From positions 308,314,961-308,378,960 of the forward strand of contig NC_057802.1 of the NCBI RefSeq assembly GCF_018294505.1: a stretch of DNA of 64,000 nt, read 5' to 3'. Numbering within the stretch: position 1 is the first letter of the stretch; each line of letters starts with the position of its first letter. The stretch comes from Triticum aestivum (taxonomy: Eukaryota; Streptophyta; Magnoliopsida; Poales; Poaceae). Shown here one piece after another: positions 23,412-36,517 of the stretch. A program made the position numbers and the translations under genes. Below the pieces are notes generated by a model. The model saw only the letters and a list, made by a program, of their open reading frames with translations, made no database searches and was not told the origin of the DNA.

Positions 23412-25203
23412 TGTTGGAAATATGCCCTAGAGGCAATAACAAATTGGTTATTATTATATTTCCTTGTTCATGATAATCGTTTATTATCCATGCTAGAATT
23501 GTATTGATAGGAAACTCAGATACATGTGTGGATACATAGACAACACCATGTCCCTAGTAAGCCTCTAGTTGACTAGCTCGTTGATCAATAGATGGTTACG
23601 GTTTCCTGACCATGGACATTGGATGTCGTTGATAACGGGATCACATCATTAGGAGAATGATGTGATGGACAAGACCCAATCCTAAGCCTAGCACAAGATC
23701 GTGTAGTTCGTTTGCTCAGAGCTTTTCTAATGTCAAGTATCATTTCCTTAGACCATGAGATTGTGCAACTCCCGGATACCGTAGGAATGCTTTGGGTGTG
23801 CCAAACATCACAACGTAACTGGGTGGCTATAAAGGTGCACTACGGGTATCTCCGAAAGTGTCTGTTGGGTTGGCACGAATCGAGACTGGGATTTGTCACT
23901 CCGTGTAAACGGAGAGGTATCTCTGGGCCCACTCGGTAGGACATCATCATAATGTGCACAATGTGACCAAGGAGTTGATCACGGGATGATGTGAGTTACG
24001 GAATGAGTAAACAGACTTGCCGGTAACGAGATTGAACAAGGTATAGGGATACCGACGATCGAATCTCGGGCAAGTAACATACCGTTAGACAAAGGGAATT
24101 GCATACAGGATTGATTGAATCCCCGACATCGTGGTTCGTCCGATGAGATCATCGTGGAACATGTGGGAGCCAACATGGGTATCCAGATCCCGCTGTTGGT
24201 TATTGACCGGAGAACGTCTCGGTCATGTCTGCATGGTTCCCGAACCCGTAGGGTCTACACGCTTAAGGTTCGATGACGCTAGGGTTATAGGGAAAGTATG
24301 TACGTGGTTACCGAATGTTGTTCGGAATCCCGGATGAGATCCCGGACGTCACGAGGAGTTCCGGAATGGTCCGGAGGTAAAGATTTATATATGGGAAGTC
24401 CTGTTTTGGTCACCGGAAAAGTTTCGGGTGAAATCGGTAATGTACCGGGACCACCGGGAGGGTCCCGGGGGTCCACCAAGTGGGGCCACCAGCCCCAGAA
24501 GGCTGCGTGGGCCAAGTGTGGGAGGGGACCAGCCCCAGGTGGGCTGGTGCGGCCCCCCCCCCCACCAAGGCCCAAGGCGCATGGGAGAATGGGAGGGGGC
24601 AAACCCTAGGTCCAGATGGGCCTTAGGGCCCATCTAGTGGGGCGCCCCCCCTCTCCTCCCCTTGGCCGCCCCCCTTGATGGGATCTAGGGCTGGCCGCCT
24701 CCTCTTGGGGGTGGAAACCCTAAGGGGGGCGCAGCCCCCTCCCCCCCCTATATATAGTTGAGGTTTGGGCTGCCCAAGACACACGAGAACGTCTCTCTTT
24801 CGGTGCAGCCCTACCCCTCTCCCTCCTCCTCCTCTCCCGCGGTGCTTGGCGAAGCCCTGCGGGATTGCCATGCTCCTCCATCACCACCACGCCGTCGTGC
24901 TGCTGCTGGATGGAGTCTTCCCCAACCTCTCCCTCTCTCCTTGCTGGATCAAGGCGTGGGAGACGTCACCGGGCTGCACGTGTGTTGAACGCGGAGGCAC
25001 CGTTCTTCGGTGCTTAGATCGGAATCAACCGCGATCTGAATCGCTACGAGTACGACTCCCTCATCCGCGTTCTTGCAACGCTTCCGCATCACGATCTACA
25101 AGGGTATGTAGATGCACTCCCCTTCCCCTCATTGCTAGATTACTCCATAGATTGATCTTGGTGATGCGTAGAAAATTTTGAATTTCTGCTACGTTCCCCA
25201 ACA
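23412..25203 (+). repeat. 5' LTR of the nested Copia element
   Basis: 1792 bp, nearly collinear with the 1787-bp LTR at 30338. A C-rich block near 24540-24745 precedes the TATA box. Frames on both strands (such as 24285-24640) repeat in the other LTR and are not genes. Confidence 0.95.
24749..24756 (+). promoter_or_regulatory. TATA box of the Copia LTR promoter
   Basis: tatatata lies about 450 bp before the LTR end, after a C-rich tract, as expected for the U3/R junction. The equivalent in the 3' LTR is near 31670. Confidence 0.6.
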
Positions 25204-25204
25204 G

Positions 25205-25217
25205 TGGCATCATGAGC
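25205..25217 (+). promoter_or_regulatory. Primer-binding site region of the nested Copia
   Basis: tggcatcatgagc follows the LTR end at 25203. It is a diverged form of the tRNA-Met-complementary TGGTATCAGAGC. Confidence 0.5.
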
Positions 25218-26165
25218 TAGGTCTATGCGTAGTTTCTATGCACGAGTAGAACACAAAGTAGTTGTGGGCGTCGATGTTGTCAATTCTTCTTGCCGCTACT
25301 AGTCTTATCTTGTTTCGGCGGCATTGTGGGATGAAGCGGCCCGGACCGACCTTACACGTACACTTACGTGAGACAGGTTCCACCGACTGACATGCACTAG
25401 TTGCATAAGGTGGCTAGCGGGTGTCTGTCTCTCCCACTTTAGTCGGAACGGATTCGATGAAAAGGGTCCTTATGAAGGGTAAATAGAAATTGGCATATCA
25501 TGTTGTGGTTTTACGTAGGTAAGAAACGTTCTTGCTAGAAACCTATACAAGCCACGTAAAAATTTGCAACAACAATTAGAGGACGTCTAACTTGTTTTTG
25601 CAGCATGTGCTATGTGATGTGATATGGCCAGAAGATGTGATATATGATGTATGAGATTGATCATATTCTTGTAATAGGAATCACGACTTGCATGTCGATG
25701 AGTATGACAACCGGCAGGAGCCATAGGAGTTGTCTTTAATTTATTGTATGACCTGCGTGTCAATGAATAACGCCATGTAATTACTTTACTTTATTGCTAA
25801 GTGCGTTAGCCATAGAAGTAGAAGTAATCGTTGGCGTGACAACTTCGTGAAGACACAATGATGGAGATCATGATGATGGAGATCATGGTGTCATGCCGGT
25901 GACAAAGATGATCATGGTGCCCCGAAGATGGAGATCAAAGGAGCAAAATGATATTGGCCATATGATGTCACTATTTGATTGCATGTGATGTTTATCATGT
26001 TATGCATCTTATTTGCTTAGAACGACGGTAGTAAGTAAGATGATCCCTCACTTAAATTTCAAGAAAGTGTTCCCCCTAACTGTGCACCGTTGCGAAGGTT
26101 CGTTGTTTCGAAGCACCATGTGATGATCGGGTGTGATAGATTCTAACGTTCGAATACAACGGGTG

Positions 26166-26265
26166 TTGACGAGCCTAGCATGTACAGACATGGCCTCGGA
26201 ACACATGCAAAACACTTAGGTTGACTTGACGAGCCTAGCATGTACAGACATGGCCTCGGAACACA
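26166..26265 (+). repeat. Perfect 40-bp duplication in the Copia internal region
   Basis: A 40-bp segment beginning ttgacgagcctagcatgtac and ending ctcggaacaca is present at 26166-26205 and 26226-26265, separated by 20 bp. Confidence 0.9.
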
Positions 26266-26399
26266 AGAGACCGAAAGGTCAAGCATGAGTCGTATAGAAG
26301 ATACGATCAACATGGAGATGTTCACCGATGATGACTAGTCCGTCTCACGTGATGATCGGACACGGCCTAGTTTGACTCGGATCATGTATCGCTTAGATG

Positions 26400-29280
26400 A
26401 CTAGAGGGATGTCTATCTGAGTGGGAGTTCAATAATCAGATGAACTTCATTATCATGAACATAGTCAAAAGGTCTTTGCGAATTATGTCATACGCTTTAG
26501 TTCTACTGTTTAAAATAAGTTCCTAGAGAAAATTTAGTTGAAAGTTGGTAGTAGCAATTATGCGGACTGGGTCCGTAAACTGAGGATTGTCCTCATTGCT
26601 GCACAGAAGGCTTATGTCCTTAATGCACCGCTCGGTGTGCTGAACCTCAGCGTCGTCTGTAGATGTTGCGAAACATCTGACATACACGTTTTGATGACTA
26701 CGTGATAGTTCAGTGCGTAATGCTAACGGTTTAGAATTGTGGCACCAAAGACGGTTTTTGAAACGTCGCAGAACATATGAGATGTTCCGAAGACTGAAAT
26801 TGGGATTTCGGACTAGTGCCCACGTCAAGAGGTATGAGACCTCTGACAAGTTTCTTAAGCCTGCAAACTAAGGGAGAAAAGCTCAATCGTTGCGCATGTG
26901 CTCAGATTGTCTGAGTACCACAATCGCTTGAATCGAGTGGGAGTTAATCTCCCAGATGAGATAGTGATGGTTCTCCATAGTCACTGCCACCAAGCTAGTA
27001 GAGCTTCGTGATGAACTATAACATATCAGGGATAGTTATGATGATCCTTGAGCTATTCGCGATGTTTGACACCGCGAAAGTAGAAATCAAGAAGGAGCAT
27101 CAATTGTTGATGGTTAGTAAAACCACTAGTTCCTAGAAGGGCAAGGGCAAAAGGGATACTTCATGAAACAGCAAATCGTTTGCTGCTCTAGTGAAGAATC
27201 CCAAGGTTGAACCCAAACCCGAGACTAAGTGCTTCTGTAATGAGGGGAACGGTCACTGAAGCAGTACTACCCTAGATACTTGGTAGATGAGAAGGCAGGC
27301 AAGGTCGACAGAAGTATATTGGATATACGTTATATGAATGTGTACTTTACTAGTACTCCTAGCAGCACCAGGGTATTAGATACCGATTCGGTTGCTAAGT
27401 GTTAGTAACTCGAAATAAAAGCTGCGAAATAAACGGAGACTAGCTAAAGGTGAGATGACGATATGTGTTGGAAGTGTTTCCAAGGTTGATGTGATCAAGC
27501 ATCGCATGCTCCCTCTACCATCGAGATTTGGTGTTTGCGTTGAGCATGATTGGATTATGTTTATCGCAATATGGTTATTCATTTAAGGAGAATAATGGTT
27601 ACTCTGTTTATTTGAATAATACCTTCAATGGTCTTGCACCTAAAATGAATCTCGATCGCAGTGATACACATGTTCATGCCAAAAGATATAAGATAGTAAT
27701 GATAGTACCACATACTTGTGGCACTGCCACTTGAGTCATATTGGTATAGAACGCATGAAGAAGCTCCATGTAGATGGATCTTTGGACTCAGTCGTTTTTG
27801 AAAAGATTGAGACATGTGTACCATGTCTATTGGTATATATGCATGAAGAAACTCCATGCAGATGGATCGTTTGGACTCACTTGATTTTGAATCACTTGAG
27901 ACATGCAAATCATACCACATGGGCAAGATGACTGAAAGGCCTCGTTTTCAGTAAGATGGAACAAGAGAGCAACTTATTGGAAGTAATACATTTTGATGTA
28001 TGCAGTCCAATGAGTGCTGAGGCATGCAGTGGATATCGTTATGTTCTTACTTCACAAGATGATTTGAGTAGATGCTGAGTGTATTTACTTGATGAAACAC
28101 AAGTCTAAATTATTGAAAGGTTCAAGTAATATCAGAGTGAAGTTGAAGATCGTCGTGACAAGAGGATAAAATGTCTGTGATATGATCATAGAGATGAGTA
28201 TCTGAGTTACGAGTTTGGCACACAATTAAGACATTGTGGAAAGTGTTTCACAATTAATACCGCCTGGAACACCATAGTGTGATGGTGTGTCCGAACATCA
28301 TAACTGCACCCTATTGGATATGGTGCATGCCATGATGTCTCTTATCGAATTACCACTATCGTTTATGGGTTAGGCATTAGAGACAACCGCATTCACTTTA
28401 AAAGGGGGCACCACGCAATTCCGTTAAGACGACACCGTTTAGAGAAACCTAAGTTGTCGTTTCTTAAAAGTTTGGGGCTGCGATGCTTATGTGAAAAAGT
28501 TTCAGGCTGATAAGCTCGAACCCAAAGCGGATAAATGCGTCTTCATAGAATACCCAAAAACAGTTGGGTATACCTCCTATTTCAGATTTGGAAGCAAAGG
28601 TAATTGCTTCTAGAAATAGTTCCTTTCTCGAGGAAAAGTTTCTCTCGAAAGAATTGAGTGGGAGGATGGTGGAGACTTGATAAGGTTATTGAACCGACAC
28701 TTCAACTAGTGTGTAGCAGGGCACAGGAAGTTGTTCCTGTGGCACCTACACCAATTGAAGTGGAAGCTCATGATAGTGATCATGAAACTTCGGATCAAGT
28801 CACTACCAAACCTCGTAGGACGACGAGGATGCGTGCTACTTCAGAGTGGCACGTGATCCTGTCTTGGAAGTCATGTTGCTAGACAACAATGAACCTACGA
28901 GCTATGGAGAAGCGATGGTGGGCCCATATTCCGACAAATGGTTAGAAGCCATGAAATCCGAGATAGGATCCATGTATCAGAACAAAGCATGGACTTTGGT
29001 GAACTTGCCCGATGATCGGCAAGCCATTGAGATAAATGAATCTTTAAGAAGAAGACGGACATGGACGGTAATGTTACCGTCTATGAAGCTCGACTTGTGG
29101 CAAAGAGTATTTTCACAAGTTCAAGGAGTTGACTACGATGAGATTTTCTCATCCGTAGCGATGCTTAAGTCCGTCGGAATCATGTTAGCATTAGCTGCAT
29201 TTATGAAATCTGGCAGATGGATGTCAAAACAAGTTTCCTTACCAGTTTTCGGAAGGAAAGGTTGTATGTGATACAATCAG
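26400..29280 (+). pseudogene. Decayed Copia gag-pol remnants
   Basis: Similarity to Copia proteins survives in patches. Near 26580-26640 one frame reads LRIVLIAAQKAYVLNAPLG, a gag segment. At 28846-29271 an open frame starts in the region before RT with EPTSYGEAMVGPYSDKWLEA and continues to VQGVDYDEIFSSVAMLKSV, part of the Copia RT N-terminal half. The expected catalytic YVDD region and an intact integrase are not readable. Many stops and frameshifts separate the patches. No protein could be made from this copy, so if the family moved recently it used proteins made elsewhere. The remainder of 25218-30326 is non-coding internal DNA of the same element. Confidence 0.75.
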
Positions 29281-30326
29281 AAAAGTTTTGTCGATCCTAA
29301 GGATGCTAAAAGGTATGCTAGCTCCAGCGATCCTTCCAAGGACTAGAGCAAGCATCTCGGAGTCAGAATATACGCTTTGATGGAGTGATCAAAGTTTTTG
29401 GGTTTATACAAAGTTTGTTAGAAACTTGTGTTTACAATAAAGTGAGTGGGAGCGCTACAACATTTCTGATAAGTATATGTGAATGACATATTGTTGATCC
29501 GAAATGATGTAAAATTTCTGGAAAGCATAAAGGGTTGTTTGAAAGGAGTTTTTCAAAGGAAGACCTGGATAAAAGCTACTTACATATTGGGCATCAAGAT
29601 CTATAGAGATAGATCAAGACGCCCGATGATACTTTGAAAGAACGCACACCTTGACATGATTTTGAAAGAGTTCAAAATAGATCAGCAAAGAAGGAGTTCT
29701 TGGCTGTGTTACAAGGTGTGAGTATTGAGTAAGACTCAAGACCTGACCACAGCAGAAGAGAGAGAAAGGACGAAGGTCGTCCCCTATGCTTTAGACGTAG
29801 GCTCTACATTATGCTATGTTGTGTACCGCACATGAAGTGTGCCTTGCCATGAGTTGGTCAAGGGGTACAATAGTGATCCGGGAATGGATCACATGACAGC
29901 GGTCGAACTTATCCTTAGTACCTAGTGGACTAAGGAATTTTCTCAATTATGGAGGTGAAAAGGAGTTCGTCGTAAAGGGTTACGTCGATGCGAACTTTGA
30001 CACTAATCCGGATGACTCTGAGTAGTAAACCGGATTCGTATAGTAGAGCAATTATTTGAAATGGCTCCAAATAGCGCGTGGTAGCATCCACAAGATGACA
30101 TAGATATTCGTAAAGCACACACGGATCTGAAAGGTTCAGACCCGTCGACTAATAACCTCTCTCACAAGCATAACATGATCAAACCAGAACTCATTGAGTG
30201 TTAATCACATAATGATATGAACTAGATTGTTGACTCTAGTAAACTCTTTGGATGTTGCTCACATGGTGATGTGACCTGTCAGTGTTAATCACATGGTGAT
30301 GTGAACTAGATTATTGACTCTAGTGC

Positions 30327-30337
30327 AAGTGGGAGAC
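30327..30337 (+). promoter_or_regulatory. Polypurine tract of the nested Copia
   Basis: aagtgggagac directly precedes the 3' LTR start, the usual plus-strand primer position in Copia elements. Confidence 0.75.
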
Positions 30338-32124
30338 TGTTGGAAATATGCCCTAGAGGCAATAACAAATTGGTTATTATTATATTTCCTTGTTCATGAT
30401 AATCGTTTATTATCCATGCTAGAATTGTATTGATAGGAAACTCAGATACATGTGTGGATACATAGACAACACCATGTCCCTAGTAAGCCTCTAGTTGACT
30501 AGCTCGTTGATCAATAGATGGTTACGGTTTCCTGACCATGGACATTGGATGTCGTTGATAACAGGATCACATCATTAGGAGAATGATGTGATGGACAAGA
30601 CCCAATCCTAAGCCTAGCACAAGATCGTGTAGTTCGTTTGCTCAGAGCTTTTCTAATGTCAAGTATCATTTCCTTAGACCATGAGATTGTGCAACTCCCG
30701 GATACCGTAGGAATGCTTTGGGTGTGCCAAACGTCACAACGTAACTGGGTGGCTATAAAGGTGCACTACGGGTATCTCCGAAAGTGTCTGTTGGGTTGGC
30801 ACGAATCGAGACTGGGATTTGTCACTCCGTGTAAACGGAGAGGTATCTCTGGGCCCACTCGGTAGGACATCATCATAATGTGCACAATGTGACCAAGGAG
30901 TTGATCACGGGATGATGTGAGTTACGGAACGAGTAAAGAGACTTGCCAGTAACAAGATTGAACAAGGTATAGGGATACCGACGATCGAATCTCGGCAAGT
31001 AACATACCGTTAGACAAAGGGAATTGCATACGGGATTGATTGAATCCCCGACATCGTGGTTCATCCGATGAGATCATCGTGGAACATGTGGGAGCCAACA
31101 TGGGTATCCAGATCCCGCTGTTGGTTATTGACCGGAGAACGTCTCGGTCATGTCTGCATGGTTCCCGAACCCGTAGGGTCTACACGCTTAAGGTTCGATG
31201 ACGCTAGGGTTATAGGGAAAGTATGTACGTGGTTACCGAATGTTTTTCGGAGTCCCGGATGAGATCCCGGACGTCACGAGGAGTTCCGGAATGGTCCGGA
31301 GGTAAAGATTTATATATGGGAAGTCCTGTTTTGGTCACCGGAAAAGTTTCGGGTGAAATCGGTAATGTACCGGGACCACCGGGAGGGTCCCGGGGGTCCA
31401 CCAAGTGGGGCCACCAGCCCCAGAAGGCTGCGTGGGCCAAGTGTGGGAGGGGACCAGCCCCAGGTGGGCTGGTGCGCCCCCCCCCCACCAAGGCCCAAGG
31501 CGCATGGGAGAGTGGGAGGGGGCAAACCCTAGGTCCAGATGGGCCTTAGGGCCCATCTAGTGGGGCGCCCCCCCTCTCCTCCCCTTGGCCGCCCCCCTTG
31601 ATGGGATCTAGGGCTGGCCGCCTCCTCTTGGGGGTGGAAACCCTAAGGGGGGCGCAGCCCCCTCCCCCCTATATATAGTTGAGGTTTGGGCTGCCCAAGA
31701 CACACGAGAACGTCTCTCTTTCGGTGCAGCCCTACCCCTCTCCCTCCTCCTCCTCTCCCGTGGTGCTTGGCGAAGCCCTGCGGGATTGCCATGCTCCTCC
31801 ATCACCACCACGCCGTCGTGCTGCTGCTGGATGGAGTCTTCCCCAACCTTTCCCTCTCTCCTTGCTGGATCAAGGCGTGGGAGACGTCACCGGGCTGCAC
31901 GTGTGTTGAACGCGGAGGCACCGTTCTTCGGTGCTTAGAACGGAATCAACCGCGATCTGAATCGCTACGAGTACGACTCCCTCATCCGCGTTCTTGCAAC
32001 GCTTCCGCATCGCGATCTACAAGGGTATGTAGATGCACTCCCCTTCCCCTCGTTGCTAGATTACTCCATAGATTGATCTTGGTGATGCGTAGAAAATTTT
32101 GAATTTCTGCTACGTTCCCCAACA
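30338..32124 (+). repeat. 3' LTR of the nested Copia element
   Basis: 1787 bp, collinear with 23412-25203. By eye, scattered single-base differences and a few small indels separate the two, for example aacaggatc here against aacgggatc there. Confidence 0.95.
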
Positions 32125-32129
32125 GTTGC

Positions 32130-32416
32130 CACCTCAGTTCTCTCACGTCCATGACGTCTTCCACGTGTCGCAACTTCGTCGATGCTTCAAGGATCCGGAA
32201 CGTGAAGTGGATCCGGAATTGATTGAAGTTCAAGATGATCTCACATACAAAGAGCATCCTATCCGCATTCTTGAAGAAGTTGAACGTCGAACCCGCCAGA
32301 AGGTTACCAAGTTCCTCAAGGTGTAATGGTCGAATCATACTAAAGATGAAGCCACTTGGGAACGCGAAGATAACCTCCGGCCTGAATACCCCGACCTATT
32401 CCCTTCTACCTCGTAA
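32130..32416 (+). pseudogene. C-terminus of Gypsy pol with chromodomain-like tail
   Basis: This continues the integrase frame cut at 23411. HVHDVFHVSQLRRCF is followed by HPIRILEEVERRTRQKV and, after a TAA at 32324, DEATWEREDNLRPEYPDLF, ending at TAA 32414-32416. The ATWE-x-E-x-NLR pattern is typical of the C-terminal chromodomain-like module of plant chromoviruses, which may steer integration. The single in-frame stop at 32324 would remove the last ~30 residues. Confidence 0.85.
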
Positions 32417-32439
32417 TTCTCGGGACGAGAATTTCTTTT

Positions 32440-32451
32440 AAAAGAGGAGAG
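32440..32451 (+). promoter_or_regulatory. Polypurine tract of the Gypsy element
   Basis: aaaagaggagag lies one base before the 3' LTR start at 32453. Confidence 0.75.
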
Positions 32452-32452
32452 T

Positions 32453-35400
32453 TGTAACACCCCGGTGTAATGATGCTACAGTAATCCCTGAGATCAAGCT
32501 AATCATTTTGCTATAACAGTGCTTAGTCACTTTAATCAATATTCCATTTCAAATTCCAGTTGAATTCAATTTCAATTTCTGAGTGAAATTCAAAATTGCT
32601 CAAACATGAAAACTAAAATGTTCATCATGTGCCAAATAATCCACAACTAATATTGGTGGTGAACCAACATTTTTGCAAAGTGTTTAAGTGTCCTAAACTA
32701 CTTATAACAGTGACCTAAGCAATAATTTAAATGCCTTATTAAATTATAAAATTTGCAAACTACTTCTAAAGTCTCACAACCTTTTTGTGGCAGTGCAAAA
32801 TAATTCTTTGAAATTATCTTAGCCAGTGGCATAATTTTGCAAAGTCATTAGTGTCTAAAAAGAAGATGCAAAAGCTGCTGGAAAAACAAAAAAGAAATTA
32901 AAAAGGAAAAAGCAGAGGGGGGAGAGAGAAAAGAGCCCCCCTGCCTCCCTGGGCCTTAGCCCATTGCACTGCCCATCCCACCTTACCTCGGGTCGCCTTC
33001 CCTGTTTGACCGACCTCGTTGCTACAGGGGCGTGGTCGCCCTGGACCGCCTCGCCGTCGACGACGAGGGGGAGGATAAGGCCTCCACGCCCCCGGCGCCT
33101 CGGGCCATTCTCACACCCCCCCCCCTCGTCCATTCCGCCTCTCCCCACCAGATCCTCCCCCGCTCACTGCCTCTCCCCTCGTTCCCCATCCACCTCCGAG
33201 CGCCACCGCCGCCGCGTCTTCGTCATCTCCACGGACACCGTGCCTTCGACGTGGCCTGGCCGTGCTCGTCGGCATCGCCGTGGACTGCCGCGTCTTCTGG
33301 AGCCGTCGGAGGGAGCCGAGGAGCCCTGCATTGCCGGCAGGCCACCTTCTTCCTCCTCGGATCCCGACGCACCGCCGCCGCCGATCCGCTCCGCTCTGCT
33401 GCTCCTAACCTATCGAGGGCTTTTCTTAGCCGCTCGGTGAGCTTTCCCCTCTCTTCCCCTCCCTCTAGCCGCCTGCTTTTCGCCGTAGCTTGCGGTCGAT
33501 GCCGCCGTGTCATTGCCGGAGCTTTGCTCCGCTGTTGAACTCGTCGCCGGCGCTGTGGTGGCTGCCGTGGTCACCCGAGGCCACCATCGTGCTCCTGGTG
33601 CTCCCGGCAGCACAACGCACACACGCACACACGCACACCCCCCTCATGTGCCCCCTAGAACCGCCCCGACGAGTCCCGATGCCGGCCGCCGCTCGTGAGC
33701 TCGCCGCCGTCGCCATAGTGCCCCTCGGCGGCCGTCACCACCACCAGTCGTTGCCGCTCGACTCGGGTGTCCGAACGCACCATCGCACGCGCTCTCTGGT
33801 GCCTCGTAACACGATCCCGACGAGGTCCTGAACGCCACCACCGCCTCCACTCGTCGCCGGTGCCGTTTCCGGCAGCTCTAGCTCTGGCCGGCCTCACCAC
33901 GCGACGCGGCGGGCTCTCCTGTTCGAACGCGCCTGCCCGCGCTCGTGTTGGTCCCCTGTAGGGGAATTCCGGCCGTCTCCGGCGTTCGGCCGCCATGGAT
34001 GGCCTCGCCAGCGTTGCTCCGGCGCCGGCTCTGACCTGGCACCGGCAGGGCCCGCCTCTGGGTCGCTGCCCGTGGGCCCCCCTGGACCCAGTTGACCACG
34101 TTGACCGTGCCAGGGCACTCAGTGCCACTGACACGCGCCCCCCGCATAATTAACCTAACTAAAACATTTTCCTAAATAAGCATAATTAGCTAAACCAATG
34201 AGTCACTGACTAGTGGGGTCCAGTCACTAATTACTCTATTTAAATTAAAATGAACTGCTGTTAGCCCACTGCCAATGACAGGTGGGCCCTACTGGGCAGG
34301 TTTGACCTGGTCAGTGCGGCTGTTGACTGTTGATGTCACTATGATGTCATGCTGGTGCAATATTTCTTTTCTGTTAAGTCAAATAATTTCTAAAAATGGT
34401 TTAATCTTTGAAAATTCATAGAAAATAAACCGTAAATCGGATGAAAATGTTTTATATATGAAAGTTGCTCAGAAAAATCCAACGAATCCGGATGCGCGAT
34501 CCATTTACCTATCAGATGCTTCTAACTTTCTGAACATGGAACATTCCCCCTCCGGTCATCTGTGTGACACAGGTCCGGAACCGGGAATACATTCCCGGTT
34601 GAATCCCCCTTCACCTTTATCGTGTAGCCATACGTTAGGTCACACCCGACACAACATATTGCCATGTTATGCTTTGTGATGCTATGCTTGCTTTATATTT
34701 ATTGTTTCTTCCCCCTCTTCTCTCCGGTAGACCCCGAGACCGGTGCCGCCCCTGTGATCGACTACGTCGACAACGAACCTTCTTCTCTTTCACCAGAGAT
34801 TCCAGGCAAGCCCCCCCTTTGATCATTCCGATATCGCCCATTCCATTCTCTCATGCTTGCATTAGATTTTGCTACTGTTATTGTTTGCTCCTATTCTGAT
34901 GCATAGCCTACTTTTGTAACCTGCTCATTATACCTTACTTGCTTATCCTAAACTACTTAGTATAGGTTGGTTAGTGATCCATCAGTGACCCCCACCTTGT
35001 CCTTGTTGCCCCTGCTTCATCGTCGAAGACCCAATCAACGGGATCGAAGACCAGGCCCCGGCACCGCACATCACTTTCCCCATAGTTGCTCAACACTACT
35101 GGGTTACTATCGAGTGCCGAGGGTGAGACCTCATCAGCACTTCTGATGTTAACCCTGTAGTGTAGCTATTCGGTCGTGGTCATCGAGGGTGATTTCCTCC
35201 TTAACCACTTCCGATACGGCTCTGTCGTGCAACCCCTCAAGTGTGAACCTCGAGGGTGGATCCTCTTACGTTCCCGATCGATACAACTAGAATTGGATAC
35301 TTGTGATGAGAATTGGATAGTATGGCTCTGGGATTCCTTTCTCGCAGGGAGTCGAGAAAGGATCTCTGGCCGAGGTTGATAACACGACTACTACTTTACT

Positions 35401-36017
35401 ATATGCTACTCTTATCTCTTCTGATGCTGTAAGACGCTTGAAGATGCTAGTCTTTGATAGGCTAGGCTTTCCCCCTTCTCTTCTGGCATTCTGCAGTCCA
35501 GTCCACAGATTCAACCCATTTCATTGATGCCGATGCATATGTAGTGTAGATCCTTGCTTGCGAGTACTTTGGATGAGTACTCACGGTTGCTTTGCTCCCC
35601 CTTTTCCCTCTTTCTTCTTCTTTCCGGTTGATGCAACCAGATGTTGGAGCCCAGGATCCAGACGTCACCTTCGACAACGACTGCTACACTGAGGGTGCCT
35701 ACTACTACGTGGAGGCCGCCGACGACCAGGAGTAGTTAGGAGGCTCCCACGCAGGAGGCCTTGCCTTTTCGATCGTTGCTACTTGTGTGCTAGCCTTCTT
35801 AAGGCAAGCTTGTCTAACTTATGTCTGTACTCAGATACTACTGCTTCCCCTGACTCTTGTGTATTCGAGCCCTCGAGGCCCCTGGCTTATAATATAAAGC
35901 TTGTATTATTTTAATTTGTGTCTAGAGTTGTGTTGTGATATCTTCCCGTGAGTCCTTGATCTTGATCGTACACATTTGCGTGTATGATTAGTGTATGATT
36001 GAATCGAGGGCGTCACA
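32453..36017 (+). repeat. 3' LTR of the Gypsy element
   Basis: It is collinear with the 5' LTR but lacks 736 bp at 35274/35275 (ttacgttc joins directly to ccgatcg) and is complete where the other has a gap. The GC-rich frames at 32850-34150 are mirrored on both strands and are not genes. Confidence 0.94.
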
Positions 36018-36151
36018 TAAACCAGGGAGCTTTGCGGTAGTCTCGACCGCTGCCACGCACGTGTCTGCCAACCCGGTCCCACCCAAAAAATCTTCTCGTC
36101 CGAAAAACCCGCACCGTGCGAAGATGTTGTCGTGCATTCATGCCGGTCAGC
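36018..36151 (+). repeat. Second half of duplicated unit B
   Basis: After the taaac target duplication the sequence cagggagctttgcggtag resumes where 14545 stopped. It follows unit A (14272-14405) to cggtcagc. Confidence 0.75.
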
Positions 36152-36517
36152 ACCGCTCCAGATGTCGGTGAGAACGACGCAACCGAAGGAGCGGGCGGCG
36201 CTTCTTCAATGCAGACGCAGCGACCGAGAAACCTACTCCGGCCGCAGGGCCGCATTGAAGCTGGCTTCTCGTCCTTCCGTGTAGCCACCGCACGCTGTAT
36301 AAACCGTGCTCCGCCAAGATCAGCGAGGAGTGCTCGCTCAATGACACCTTCTCCGTTGTCGGCAGGGGTAAGGCCGTCGCCAAGCACCGCGGCTGGAGTC
36401 GGCATTGGTCGTGGCCACGCTATATATCCACACAATCTTCATATAAGATACAATGCCATTGACGATCCATAGACATTGCCATTCGATACCAAAGCTTAGA
36501 GCAAATCTTCATGCTTA
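36152..36517. other. GC-rich transposon-like DNA
   Basis: It continues from the duplicated unit. A TATA-like gctatatatcc occurs near 36419. The 118-codon frame at 36116-36472 has no recognisable domain and starts inside the repeat. It is probably the non-coding part of the same unnamed DNA transposon. Confidence 0.35.

Larger units (their letters stand above)
23412..32124 (+). mobile_element. Angela/BARE-type Copia retrotransposon nested in the Gypsy pol
   Basis: Its LTRs start TGTTGGAAATATGCCC and end GTTCCCCAACA. The 5-bp target duplication gttgc lies at 23407-23411 and 32125-32129 and restores the Gypsy pol reading when one copy is removed. The internal region is ~5.1 kb, with only decayed gag and RT similarity. 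The LTRs look very similar, so the insertion is young relative to its host element. Confidence 0.95.
14546..36017 (+). mobile_element. Ty3/Gypsy retrotransposon (chromovirus-like), carrying a nested Copia
   Basis: The LTRs at 14546-18908 and 32453-36017 both start TGTAACACCCCGGTG and end CGTCACA. Flanks are taaac on the left (14541-14545) and taaac on the right (36018-36022), a perfect 5-bp target duplication. Internal order is primer-binding site, gag, CCHC, protease, RT, RNase H, integrase, chromodomain-like tail and polypurine tract. A Copia element occupies 23412-32124 inside pol. The Gypsy part alone is about 12.8 kb. The long LTRs (3.6-4.4 kb) are notable. Coding is broken by several stops and frameshifts, so it is not autonomous now. 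Confidence 0.95.

Noticed and set aside
24285..25181. Overlapping Pro/Gly-rich frames on both strands, repeated at 31210-32102
   Set aside because: They sit in the two LTRs of the nested Copia and are GC-driven.
36116..36472. 118-codon plus-strand frame
   Set aside because: It starts inside the tandem duplication next to an LTR and has no recognisable protein features.
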